Shown here: one piece after another, positions 35,710 to 48,200 of the stretch
How the letters are laid out: each line of letters opens with the position of its first letter
Position numbering within the stretch: position 1 is the stretch's first letter
DNA from: Chamaecyparis obtusa
Lineage: Eukaryota; Streptophyta; Pinopsida; Cupressales; Cupressaceae
Direction of reading: 5' to 3'
Assembly: GCA_027943335.1 (NCBI GenBank)
Contig: BSBK01002163.1
Coordinates: forward strand, 62,001 to 126,000
Length of the DNA: 64,000 nt
Program-made: the position numbers and the translations under genes
The notes under the pieces: model-generated
The model's input: the letters and a program-made list of their open reading frames with translations, nothing else
The model's database searches: none
What the model was told of the DNA's origin: nothing

Positions 35710-36256
35710 ATGGAAGGCAAGGTGTTTTTATGCAGCTCAGACAATGTTAAATTCGATGTAGATATGAATGTGGCCATCCAATCGGAAACCATAAGGAAGG
35801 TGATAAAGGATACAGGGGATACAGGTATTAATGCTCGCTTAAAATTGCCAAATGTTTCCAGTGGAATTTTTGCACTTGTCATCAAGTACGGCAAATACTG
35901 TGTTGAAGCCCAAAGCATACCAACGGAAGATTTGAAGAAATTTGTTAGAAAGTTGGTAGATGATGATAACGACACTCTCTTCGAGTTGATGAACGTAAGT
36001 TTCAATGTTTCTACTGTTTATCAGCAGAAGGGGAAAAACATTGCTTGTTTAAGACAGCTGCATTATTTGCTGTTTTTATTGTAATGACTTATTCAGTATT
36101 TCGTGTGTGCAGGCAGCAAATTGGCTTCACATTCAGAGTCTTCTTGATTTATCATACCAAATTGTGGCTGATGACATTGTTGCATGTGAAGCCCCAGAAC
36201 CGATTCGTCAAAAATACGACATAAAAAATGACTTTATTCTTGAAGAGGAGAAATAA
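35710..36256 (+). CDS. SKP1-like protein (two coding exons)
   Basis: SKP1 proteins link F-box proteins to CUL1 in SCF ubiquitin ligases of nucleus and cytosol. Exon 1 is 35710-35994 and exon 2 is 36113-36256, with an intron of GTAAGT ... TGTGTGCAG. Splicing at phase 0 joins FELMN to AANWLHIQSLLDL, the position where SKP1 reads LFDLI-LAANYL. The N-terminal POZ-like part has LCSSDNVKFDVDMNVAIQS and LKLPNVSSGIFALVIKY. The C-terminal domain has LSYQIVADDI, PEPIRQKYDIKNDF and EEEK. The product is 142 residues, shorter than the usual ~155-165: the central acidic loop is reduced and the final WAFE-type tail is missing. A CAG at 35701-35706 after a pyrimidine stretch could be the acceptor of a 5'-UTR intron. 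A divergent functional ASK-type gene and a recent pseudogene are both possible. Confidence 0.85.
35995..36112 (+). other. Intron of the SKP1-like gene
   Basis: 118 bp, GTAAGT donor, TTCGTGTGTGCAG acceptor, T-rich before the acceptor. Its removal restores continuous SKP1 similarity. Confidence 0.85.
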
Positions 36257-39200
36257 ATTTCAGAGTTGTGCATTACACTTTAACTTGTTAAATAAAAGCT
36301 TTAAATTCGAAAGTTTTGAGCTAAACTAAAACTTTGAACAAGAAATTTCGAGATAAGGTTATCAAATATATTAATTCTGATATATTACAATGTTTGATCT
36401 TTCTTTCTTTCTTCTTTTTTCCAAGTTTAACATGTTTATATAAATTTTATTATAATAAACTAGAAGTTATCTGTTAAATTTTAATATTATAACTAAAAAA
36501 TTAATGAAATTATAAAATATTCAATGAACTTTGGTTTTAGAGTGAAATGATTTTTAATATCTTTTGTTCATTCTTTTTTGTTTTACTTATTTCAAACTAA
36601 AGTTTATATTTTCTTGCTAACAAATTTACTTGTAATTCTACATGAATGTAATGTCTTCTCAACTATGAGAATATATTATTTCTTTAGAAAATGGAAATTC
36701 TAATGATGCTATCAAATGGTAAATAAGAACTTATAACCTAAAGAGTAGATTCCATCGAGTTTTCATGAGCTCATCATAATCGATTCACTAGATTCAATGG
36801 TTAATTGAGGATTTTCTTATGATATGTCATAACATACGTCTTTATCCATTTTTTTTTAATTTCAAACCCCATTATATTTTAGATATGGGTAATGCAATGT
36901 TTGGAGATATAAACTTTAACCAAAGAAGCCAATTAAATTCATTTTTAGAAAATAACATGTTATTTGCAAAACTCAAGGGAGAACCTTTCTATGGCTATTG
37001 ATAGTACGACTACCAAATTTGAGATGGATGTTGTGGAAGCATCACTACTTTGTAAAATAAATCAAAGGAAAGAAATTAAATCTAAGCTAACTAAGGAGGC
37101 TCTTGCAATTCATGGTATATCTTAAGACAAACAAAGAAGGACAATAAAGTTAAAAAAGTTAGATCCAAATTCCATAGGAAATTCAAGTGTCCTATAGATT
37201 CCAAGACTGGAAGTGTGGTAAAATATTCACTTGCATAAAGATGATAACTATAGAGGACAAAAAGAAGGTGAAAATAAAACCCTCAATTTAGATTTACACG
37301 AATCCTCTAAGGATATCTCCTGATAATTTGTGAGATACAAGAGGAATTATATCAATTGATATGGAGTTTTATTGAGTATTAGAAAGGTTTAAGGGTCTAG
37401 CAAAGGAATTTTACATAACCATATTATTTATAAAGGTTACTTTATACATCATGACTACAAAGCTAGATCCTTGATTTAAATTTTGGTACACTACTATTTG
37501 AATAATTGATAAATGTATATTTTTAAATAAGTTATTATATTGAACCATAAATTTATATCAATGATATTGTGATGTCATCAATAACTACTAGACTTTTTAC
37601 ACTTAGCTATATAGAAAAAATAAAGTAAATCATAAGAGGTGGAGGTTAAATAGAGATATTATATCAATGAACCCAAGCTAGCGAGAAAATAGAATTTCAT
37701 TCTAGATATTATAGAATCAAGATTTGTGGTTGCAAAGCATGTAGTGTGGATGTGTATATAAAGTAAGGTTTTTCTTAATAAAAATCTTAAGGCGAAGATA
37801 TGCATGTCTATTGTAGACCAATAATATTAATTATTTAAAAGGTTCATCTTAGAAATGTGGTATTTGGGATATTATAATAGAAAATATTATTAAAAAATTA
37901 ATTGATACTAAGGGATATCATTGTACATGTACAGTGTTCAAGTAGATAGAAATATAAGGATATGTACTCTTATAGCCTCCCTCTTTCTATTATCAAAATC
38001 TTATTGCGTGATCTTAAAAAGAATCTAAAGTTTTCTCATTCCTCTCCTAATTGTTGTGGTTAACTATATCCTCTTGCCCCTAATTCTTTCACTTTGAATA
38101 GAAGATGGAATTTATGAAAAAAAAATGTAGGATCTCATCTTCCTTTCTAATCTAGATATGCATGAATGAGAATGTGTGAATGGTAATTAAGTCTAGTAGG
38201 GTACTTTTCTGAGTCAACTAAAATAGAAAATTGATTGTCTCTAGGATCGACTATTATATCCTTTTCTCTTAATCAAAGGGAAAAATATGTTGATAGATAA
38301 TGGAAAGATGGCATGATAGTTGTGAAAATATAAACAAAGGCAAAAGATGAATAGAGAGTCAATAATTCACATCCTTATTTATGTTTAGTTTAGCTTGAAG
38401 GTTTTGTTAAATTTTTAGATATGGCATAATTGTAGTGGCATGGATTAATTTTCTTTAGTTTAATTTTATAGTTTGGTGGATGAAAGAAATTGACATGGAG
38501 TTTAGTGAGATATCTCTCTTGTTAAATTATATTTATATAATATGAATCTCATGTTAGTTGACACATCTAAGTGATTCCTATTGTAGTGAATTGGAATCCA
38601 TTATCAAATCAATTTGGAATTTAATCTTATGTCTTTCTTCAATCACAACTTGGAGTTAGATATATGAGTTTTCAACTAAAGTGCTTCTAAGAGTTTTTGA
38701 GTGTGAATAATAATTAGTTAGTATATGCATTAATTATTTATTATTTATAAATGCTTCATGTTTTATTATTTCAAAAAATATATATATTATTTTTAATCTA
38801 TTTATTTTATTATTTAAATATCTAATAGATATAAAAAAGAGTAAAAATAAAGGATAACATTGCATAAAATTGTTTTAACACATCAATATAATGAGAGGGG
38901 GTAAATTGGCAAATTATCAAATCTCAACTTCTATTATTTTACAATTATCCATCACTTAATTGTTAGGAGCATTAGTATAGTCACTAACAAATGTAAATAA
39001 TGATTACTATCACATAAAGAATAAAACACCTTATTTTATATTGGTATTGTAGAAGGAAAAAAATAAATAAGTAAACTATGTGGATCTACTATCCAATTCT
39101 AGCTTCACATAAAAATGATTATTACAATAGTCATAAAGATACAAAACTTCAAGATACTTCAATCCCTTAACAATATATCATATGAGAGAACCAACCCAAA

Positions 39201-39572
39201 GAAGATTACAATTCTCTCAATCTAAACAACTACTTAATATCAAAGAGGCACCTACCTCATAATAGAATACATTGAGTAATAAACATGGCAATATTTGAGA
39301 TATAGTAAAAAGGTATCATAACCAATCTTTTTAATTTTCTTTTGTAACTAGTGTAGTCATAGACAAAGAGAACTCAAAGAGATCTATCCACTCCATGCAA
39401 CAATTCACCCAATTGAAATAAGTAACAATTGAGAGACAATAAAGATCAGCCTTCAAATTTTTAGAAAATCAATTACAATGGACCTATAACATGCAATCTT
39501 CCATTCCAGTAATATATGCTTGATTACATATATAAATCCTTATAATCTACTTATCTTAAATCTATTGAAATA
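36257..39572. other. No gene seen
   Basis: AT-rich sequence with only short chance frames and no terminal repeats or protein motifs noticed. Its last five bases, AAATA (39568-39572), are the target duplication of element E. Confidence 0.5.
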
Positions 39573-39945
39573 TGTTGTAGTTGATGAGAAAAAAACCCAC
39601 AACTCCCAAGAACACCTGCATATAAAGACCTATCATAGAAAGAGAGAAGAAAAAGTTATGGAGGCCTAAACGCAAGGATCCATGAAAGAGGAGACATTCT
39701 TGATGTGCAAAAACAAAAGTTGCAATTTGATAATAAAAGAATGTTTTATTTTTACAAGAGAGATCAATTCTTATACAAGGAGATCAAAACCCTAAAAGGA
39801 CACCTAGGTTGCATAATAATCATTAATAAAAGAATTAATCATTATATGCCTAAAGTTTAGCTTAAGTAAAAAAGAGGTAATAAGTGACTCAATAATTAAA
39901 TCAATATGATTTAATTAATAAGAAAAAAAATTGATTACTCTAACA
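39573..39945 (-). repeat. 3' LTR of element E
   Basis: On the minus strand it starts TGTTAGAGTAATC (39945) and ends CATCAACTACAACA (39573). It matches 41918-42095 joined to 60088-60283. The polypurine-like AAGTGGA (39952-39946) precedes it. Confidence 0.87.
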
Positions 39946-41917
39946 TCCACTTAAGATAATCTTAGGGAGTAGATAAAAACCTAGAACTACCATTGAAAGA
40001 AAATGGGTCCCAACAACAAAGGCCTTATCAAGTACCCAAGTACAAAATAGAGTTTGTATAAAGTGAAGAAATAGAGAAAACCACATGGAAAAAACTCCAC
40101 TCCAAAAAGAGACAAAGACTAGTTGAAGGACTAAAGAAACTTCCAAAACTAGATTGTTCCAAAAAATAGGAACAAAGAATTAACATGCAGAAGAACACTG
40201 AAGCAAGAAGATGTAAACTCTATCAAGAAGTAACTACTGATATGAAAAATCTCCACTGAAATAGAACATGACCAAGTAGAGAAGACTAGAATATACATGA
40301 GTGCCCTCAAATGACATTACTTGAATCAAGAGGCAAAAAAAATGAACTTCAAGATACAAATGGTATTAAACACCAAATCCTAAATAGCTGATCAATCAAA
40401 GATGGAAGTGTGCCTCCAAAAATAGGAAAGAAAGAGTGTCCATATTGTAAATTATCCATCTCATTGAAATGCATAGATACCTAGCTAATACATCCACCCA
40501 GTACATAGGAAAAAATACTTAATACATAGCTCACTCCATCAAACCAAGGAAGAAGAAGAACCAATAGTAGAAATCCCCCATAATGTTGACACAGGAGAGG
40601 TGACCAGTACACTAAAAAAATGGCCAATAAGAACTTCATCACGAAGAACCAAGAACATCGAAGGTGCATAAAAAGTAAAAACACATATAAAGATATCATG
40701 AAGCTAATATTGTAGAAGTAACACTCATGTGACAAAGGTAGATGGAAAAAAAAGAAAAACATCAAACCCCCCATGACACTTTATAATGTAGTGCAAGTAC
40801 AAAGGGCACACAGATGTGTAAGATCCTAAGTATATAATAGAATGATACTTTATCTCTGTGTGTTTTCATAAAATAATTCTTAAAAAATGATATATACAAT
40901 GTTCAAAGAAGAGTTAAGGCTTCTAAAAAAAGGATAGCCAAAGAAGAGCCACCCCATACACGGAAGAGATCTTGGGACCTTAAACATCTAAGATATTCAC
41001 CATAGTGTAGAAATGAAAAAAAAAGAAATAAAATATAACTAGAGAAGAATCTTGATAAAGGACTCATAGCACTGGAAAGATCATAAAACAAGCTTTCTAA
41101 TGATATTGTGTTTTCCAAAAAAGGAGTCTGGATGCAGAAGATATGGCTCCCGGTGTGCAAAAATGAACTTCTGGCTTTGATAGAAAAAAACCACCAAAAA
41201 AGAAAAATTAGAAATTTAAACCTCTAGATCTAGATAGAGCTCAGAAAGAGCTTTTCGATGATATCTCATTTTCCCAATTTTGACACCATATGCTCAAGTT
41301 ATGAGGAAACAACTGACAGGTGCTCCAGAAGGCCCAAAGGTGCATGAAAAAATGTTGATGTTTACTAATGTCAGCAAGTACCTAGCTTAAATTTAATAGC
41401 CAAATGAATTTCATTGCAAAAAATGCCTAGCCACTAAAAAAGTCAGCCCTTGGTCATGTGGTAACTAGGGGGCTGGCTCTTAGGGCTAGCAGTCTTGGAT
41501 CCTGGACTTGACATGTAACCAACAACTGAGTAGAGGGGCAAAAAAGGCTAGCAGTGACTGTCAGTCACCGCATGTTTACAATGGAAGTAATTGTGGTGGT
41601 CCCACTAGTGGTGATGCTAGTAGTTCATTAGCTGCCAAAATATTTTTTTGCCTTAGAGTGCATGCTAGGGTCATACAACCTTGGCACAAAAAAAATTCCC
41701 CAGAGGTCAACTTATCCAAAATAGACAAATTCAATATGGAAATAGGGGTTTTTGGGTGCTCTAAGCTCAATGGTGAGGTATGTTTGAGCCCAAAGTTACC
41801 ATAAACAAATCTCCCCCAGATTCGACATAAAATACTCTAAAAAATGCAAATTTGATGAACAAGGTTGAATCTCTTAGGAAGGGAACAAGGGCATGAATAT
41901 CTAAAGTTCTGATACCA
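39946..41917 (-). other. Internal region of element E, non-coding
   Basis: Begins on the minus strand with the primer site TGGTATCAGAAC (41917-41906) and ends at AAGTGGA. The open frames present (for example 40774-40481 and 41160-40903) are Phe/Leu-rich and have no retroelement motif, so none is called as a gene. Confidence 0.7.
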
Positions 41918-42095
41918 TGTTGGAGTTGATGAGAAAAAAACCCACATCTCCCAAGAAAACCTACATGTAAAGAACTATTGTAGAAAGAGAGAAGCAAAAG
42001 CTATGGAAGCCTAAATGCAAGGATCCATGAAAGAGGAGACATTCTTGATGTGCAAAAACAAAAGCTGCTATTCAATAATAAAAGAATGTGTTATG
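41918..42095 (-). repeat. 5' LTR of element E, first part (split)
   Basis: Matches the 3' LTR from 39573. Interrupted at 42095 by element D; the last five bases, TTATG, are D's target duplication. Confidence 0.87.
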
Positions 42096-43289
42096 TGTAG
42101 ATCCCTACAATTTTGCTTTATATTAGTGTCTTACACTTGTCATTATCTAGGCAATGTTGGTTGGTCATCATTGCTACCGAGTCATCATGTACAGGCCGAG
42201 TCATATAATGTACATTTACTGAGAAGTAGTCACTTCCGAGTAAACCTATGGTCACCGAGTACTTTTGTATTAACCGAGTAAGTTTTTTTCAAGAAGACAA
42301 CACCTACCGCCAAATTATAAAGAACAGTGAATGTCGAGTGCAAGAGATATCCATTGTCAAGAAAGCTAGAATTAACATATGTGTTTCTTATGGCATAATC
42401 ACCGAGGTAAAATATTTTGGCCAACATTCATATTTTGTATACCATTTTTTGAGGAAATCATGAAGGTGATTACGCTTCTATTTTGTAATCAGTAATTCCT
42501 ATGCAACACTTGGAGCCAATCAGAATTAGGAAAAGGTTAAGCGGAAAAATGAGTTAATCTGGATTGCAAATCTCAAATCTTGGAGGAATTCAGTTGTCTA
42601 TTTAAGATGAGTTTTGAACCCTAATAGAAGTGTGTATGTGTGTGTGGATGTAAAAGGAAAGAGAGAATATCTTTAGACCAATGAAGTATTTTGATAGAGT
42701 TCAGTGACCAAGTGAAACAGAGTAAAGTAGTGAAGGACAGAATAGAGATAAACTTGATAGATAAGATCAAATCAATACTGGAAAGAGAATATTTGTAATC
42801 AGCATACAGTGTAGACCTAAGGATCAAATATTGAGACATTCTAACAAGTGTATCAAGGTAAATCTCTTGATAGAGTGGTTTTAACAGACCTTATTTAATC
42901 TCTTAACCGAGTGCTTACTTAGTTGTAAGTTTTAAATCCTTTTACAAGGTAGATTGTATAATTCTTTAAGCTCTTAACAAGGTAGACCCCTCATAGGGTA
43001 GATCATATTTTGTGATCAAATTTTTAGCCCTAATAGGAAAACTTTATACTATAGTAGTGAAGATTTGTGGGTGTCATCCCCACCCCAGTTTTAGTTTTTA
43101 AGGGTTTCTGGGTAACCAAATTACTGTGTTATGAGTACATTCATGAATGATGTTTAGTTTATTAGTTTCATTACATTGATGGAGTTTTTGATAATGCTAT
43201 GCAATTTTTTAGTAATGTTAAAATGTTATAATAGGTGATATCTGATTCACCGCCCTCTCAGCATCACATTTCCCAATAGATTTCCAACA
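42096..43289 (+). repeat. Left LTR of element D
   Basis: Starts TGTAGATCCC and ends TTTCCAACA (1194 bp). A TATA-like TCTATTTAAG lies at 42597-42606; the right LTR has the better TATATAAG at 59391-59398 in the same place. GT-repeat, AGGGTAGA-type words and a CCGAG word recur along it. It ends with the C-rich GATTCACCG..CCTC block that A, B and F also have. Confidence 0.9.
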
Positions 43290-43290
43290 A

Positions 43291-43303
43291 TTGGTATCAG
43301 AGC
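43291..43303 (+). promoter_or_regulatory. tRNA-Met primer-binding site of element D
   Basis: TTGGTATCAGAGC, one base after the LTR end. Confidence 0.93.
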
Positions 43304-43353
43304 TCTAGGGTTTCTTATAGAAAGTCTAACCACTTGAAGAAAAATATTTTGAG

Positions 43354-44685
43354 ATGGAGGTTTATAAGTTGGGAAAAATTATAGAGAATTAGAAGTTTGA
43401 TGTTTAACTTGCATTACAACAACTTGAAGCGGCCAGAGGAGAACTGAATAAATCCTTAAGCAGAAGAAGTGAAATTTCTATTCAACAAAACGAATCACAG
43501 TATCAAGAAGAAGATACTAATGGACTATTTGATAATGGGAACTCTAAAGAAAGTGACAAATCCATACAAGAACTACTAGAGAAAAATAACATACTAAATG
43601 AGGACATCAAAAATCTGAAGAGAGAACAAGAAATTCAATCTGTCAGACTCTGTGAAGTAGTTGAATAGAAAAAGAAAGCTGAAGAAGACAAGACAATGAC
43701 AGAAGAAGACAAAAGACAAATATCAATGAGACTTGATAATAGGATAAGTGACATGCAAAGGTTGACTAACAATAAACTAGACATGGTAAATCAGGAATTG
43801 GGCAGGAGAGATGTGGAAATCACCAATTTGAGATCATAAAACAATCAACTAAGAAATGAAGTGAGATCTGAAAAGGAAATAAATGAAAGGATGATCAAAC
43901 CCAATGAAGTTACAAGATATTATGAAGAATTGTTAAGATCACCTAGAAGATCTAGTGATAGATTTGGACTTGGAATAAATGAGAAATCACCATCCACTAA
44001 GGAAGGAGAATCATCAAATAGTGGAGAACAAAGGAATGCTAAACCAAAAAACAACAAGCCCACATGCCATCACTATGGATAGCTAGGACATACAGCTAAT
44101 GTCTGCAAAAGAAAACATGGTAAGTTTGAACCTAAACCTAAATTTAATGAACATTGTTTTAACTGTAAGAAACTTGGACATCAAGCACAAGAATGTAGGT
44201 CTAAGGTCAACAACCCACCTATCTCACCAAAATTTCAAGGACATTGTTTCAATTGTCAGAAGTATGGACATAGAGCATTTGAATGTAGATCTAAACCTAA
44301 ATATTCATCAAATGAACATACTAAGTCACCTATGAAGAGTAACACATAAAAATGGGATTATAACACTTGGTAGAGTTGTCATTGCAATGGAAAATATGGG
44401 CACATTGGAGAAAATTATTTGAAGACTCATTTCAGAGGGAAATCTAAAAGTTGGATGAATGGAAGTATGGTATGCTACAAATGTAAAAAGATAGGTCATT
44501 TAAAGAAAGACTGTAGATCACCCATACCGAGAAATGATCAAAGAAGGAATGAAAATATCATTGAAAATTTGAGAAATCAGATGAACAAAACATGGAAGAC
44601 AAAAGAAGAAGGAAGCACTAGTGAAGCTAGTACACTTGAGGTCACCCAATCTAATGGATCAAGTGATCACACTACTTTGAAGTAA
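43354..44685 (+). pseudogene. Element D gag-like protein with five zinc-knuckle positions
   Basis: One frame of 444 codons from the first ATG after the primer site. The first ~190 residues are charged and helical, with coiled-coil character (LLEKNNILNEDIKNLKREQ and similar). Then come five CCHC positions: CHHYG-stop-LGHTANVC, CFNCKKLGHQAQEC, CFNCQKYGHRAFEC, a degenerate one ending GKYGHIGENY, and CYKCKKIGHLKKDC. Plant copia gags usually carry one. In-frame stops are at 43390, 43405, 43666, 43837, 44080 and two near 44350-44375. The ordinary copia capsid block (FxxWKxxM) is not evident. It should bind RNA, but this copy is dead. Confidence 0.75.
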
Positions 44686-45252
44686 GAAAAGTAGGTATGT
44701 ATGGAGCTGAGTCTTATAATGTTTTATTGTATATTAGTTCCTACCATATGTTGAGAAAAATTCCATATATGTATAGATAGAGATGCATTATGACATATTT
44801 GAGCAAAGTGGAACAATTCATTTTTTATGTCGAGCATTAGTGTTTGAGTTAGAAATGACTGAGTTATCAATGTTTGTTAAAAACCTTATGATAACTGAGA
44901 TTGATGTACACCAAGCTATAACCAAATGGTTGTGTCGACTGAGCTTTTGTTAGCCGATCTTAACATAAGATTGCTGAGACAGCTGTATTCCACCTAGAAT
45001 GTGTACAGAACATTTATGAAGCCCTAATCCAACCATTTGAAGTCTATAAAGTAGGATGTTACCATTCATTTCATTTCACTAGTGAATTAAGAATTTCTTT
45101 GAGCAATTCAAAGAGTGTGTATCCTATCTATTTAGAGCTTAAGGGAGATTTCAAAATCTTCATAGCGCACCATCAACAAATCATCTGTAGAACACTTGCG
45201 TAAAGGTACCCTACCGAGTAAAACCTTTTTTGAGAATTTTTAGTGGAGAAAA
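44686..45252 (+). promoter_or_regulatory. Spacer with TATA-like box before ORF2 of element D
   Basis: A 567-bp non-coding gap separates the gag-like frame from ORF2. It contains TATAAA (45045-45050) preceded by a GC-richer segment and followed by a pyrimidine-rich ATTTCATTTCACT run, about 205 bases before the ORF2 ATG. This would suit a separate promoter and leader for ORF2, but an intron or ordinary spacer is equally possible. Confidence 0.35.
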
Positions 45253-48200
45253 ATGGTAGCATCTTCATCTTCTACAATGAAGAAACAAGGAAAGGAGGTT
45301 TTTAATTTTTTGTTAGTAAGGAACGAGGTGTGTAAGCCACAAAAGTTTCAAGCCATTTCGAAGAGCGCGATCATGGGAGATCTTAATGGAGCTCTGTCAT
45401 TGATTATGAAATTTTTTTTAATGGTAAATGATAATAGGTCATGTTACATGTGCAAAATTGGAGAGATTGGTGACTATGAAATCAGGGAAGAATACAAAAA
45501 ATTGTGCAGCAACAGGGTGTTGAAGCTGAAACACCAGAAGGTTGCCTAGGAAGGGTTAGTTCATGCCCTAGATTTTCTACAAAATTTCAAAGTGGACTGG
45601 ATCAAAATTGTACTGAGTAGAGTGAATGAAATGCAAATTTGGATAGAGGATGGACTAGTTTAGATCACAAAAGACATGATTCACCAGGTAACTAGATACC
45701 CTAAACTCCCTAGTAAGAAAATAATGAGATGTTTAAGCAAGGAGGAGATTCAAGGAAAGACTTAGGCTATATGGAATAAGCGTGGAATGATAATCTCCAC
45801 TATCACTGATCCAAAGATTGAGTTTGTAGTGAGAGTAATTGCTCACAAATTTTATTAGTCTAGTCGGTTGGACAACGTCCCATGTATGGCAGTGGACTAG
45901 GCTTGGAAAATCATTAAGAAGGGTCATACCTATGACCTCGTGGAGCTCCAACTAACTCAAATTACTGAGAACCTTATTTCTATCTTGAAAGAAGAGAATT
46001 CTATGTGTAAGTTTGGTTCCCTATTCGTTTGTCTATTCTTTTACATTCAGAAGTGTTTTCCTACTCTTGGCAGAGTAATTTGGGATAAGAATAGGCCAAT
46101 CACAGTTCAAATTAATGAGTTTATCAGTCAAATAGGATAAAATTTTGAGGGTGTAATGGAGAACTACTTTATAGAATTCAAGAAGAAAATGAGGAAGAGA
46201 AGTAGGATTCCTGTATCTCGTATTGAAAAGTATAATCAGTACATTTGTTTCTTAGTAGATAACGACTTCACATATGCACAAGTTGTTTTACCAAGGGTAT
46301 CATGGCTAATGCCATTACCTTATGAGGTTAATATTGATGATATGACAGTAGCAATCACATCCCTGTTAGCCAAGGAAATTGATCAAAAGGCTCCCTACTT
46401 TAGAACATATGAGAAGGCTAAGTCTAAGATAACCATGGGATTGAAGTTTTCTACCATGGAGAGAAAGAGGAAAAAGATAGTAAAGAACCTAGTGAAAATG
46501 ATAGGAGAGAGAGAGAGGTAGATGCACCTCTTGAACTAACACAAAGACTGGGAGAAGACAAAGAAAGTGAACCTAGTGAAAGTGAAGAAGAGGAGGAACT
46601 AGTGGAGAAGAAAGGCAAGAAGGCAGTAATTGTCAAGCCTGTGAGAAAGAAAATGAAAAAACCTAAGGCTATTTCATCACCTATTCTTAGGCCAAGAACA
46701 AGGTCATCCTTTACAGCCATAGCTGTTGAGACATAAAAGAGAACCCTTGCATCAGGAAAAAGGAAAATTGTTCATCCTAGGGAAGTGTCAAGCTAGTCAA
46801 GGAAAAAGCCTAGGAGGAAAATTATTTTGGAGAAAGATGATGCTGAAACAGAGATTGATGAGGAGGCTAAGAAGAAGTTACAAGTATGGAGTAAAACACT
46901 GAATGTGGATGAAATATGCCACACCATCAAGAACTTTGCTGGACTTGAAGGTTTGAAACAAATAAGATTTGAGAGCATGAGTATAGGAGTTAAGGAGAAA
47001 ATTGAAGAAGCTATACTTGAGATGATCTACACTTTCAAGATGCTACTAATACAAATGGGGAAGTTGATCCCTAATGAGTTATATGAGAGAGTTGCTCAAA
47101 AATGGGAATTTTCCCTAATGACCAAGAAGTAGATAAGGGAAAGTATAGTAGTTCAAGTTGCACCAGACCTATCCCCTGCTAGTATTCAGGAAGTTGTGGA
47201 ATAATATAGGAATAGATTTGATCCTAAGCAAAGGGCTTACTATATCCTTTAACACAAGGTTGAGGATGTTGTTTAGGAAAGTCTTAGGACTTGGAAAATT
47301 TTTTTTGGTTTGTTAATTGACAAAAGTGCACAACAAGATGCTAGCAAATCTAAGGGTGTTGAGCTAGATAATAAAGATGTAAATGATCCACATATTCAGG
47401 AGAAAGAAGCTCCCAAGGAAGAGAAATGTTAGGAGTTATCGATAATAACTATTGTTGACATCACCAAGGATACCCCACTGAAGAATTGGGTATTGATCGA
47501 GGAAGACATACAAGTCAAGGAAGCACAAGCTATATCTTTGTCGGGAAGTAACACTGTGCTATTGCAAGTCATCGATTATCGACCAATTAATGACACATCA
47601 AATGTCAAATCAACCCCTATCAATACTCAAGTTTTTATAGTTGACATTTGAGTTGGTATTAGCACTACCAAGGAATAGGACCAATCAGGAACTACACTTC
47701 AATCTCCATCTGTCGAGGAGTCACATAAAGAAAACGTAGATCAGTCTGCACTAGCGATTGTAAATACTCATGTGGAGGATAAGGGAAAAGAAGAGAAGGT
47801 AATATATATCAACATCCAAGAGCCTAAGGAGCAAGAGGCAATAAAATCTCTTGTATAGATATCAAGTGGGAATACACCGAAGAAGAAGGCACATAAAAAG
47901 AAAGGGAAAATTTCTACACCTGAGGTGACACTCAAAGAAGTTATTGTGATTCTAAAATGGAACACAGATAACTTATCATATGAACAGATGCAGACATTAA
48001 AAGAATTACTGAAGAAGAAAAGCAGGCTGGAAGAATTGAGAAGGGAACATCAACAAAAGCAAGTTCTGCATGAGATAAAAGGTATATTCATTAATGCTTT
48101 TGACATGACTGATGTTAATGAATCTGATCCCATACTGGAACAACTTGTCTACATAGTCAAGAAAGTGATAGATGATGAAAGAGAAGAAAATTATAAGTTG

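Noticed and set aside
40481..41160. Phe/Leu-rich minus-strand frames in element E that look like membrane proteins
   Set aside because: The plus strand is A-rich here, so minus-strand T-rich codons give false hydrophobic stretches. No motif or family match was seen.
46451..46720. Ser-rich minus-strand frame
   Set aside because: It is the antisense of the acidic/lysine-rich tract of D ORF2.
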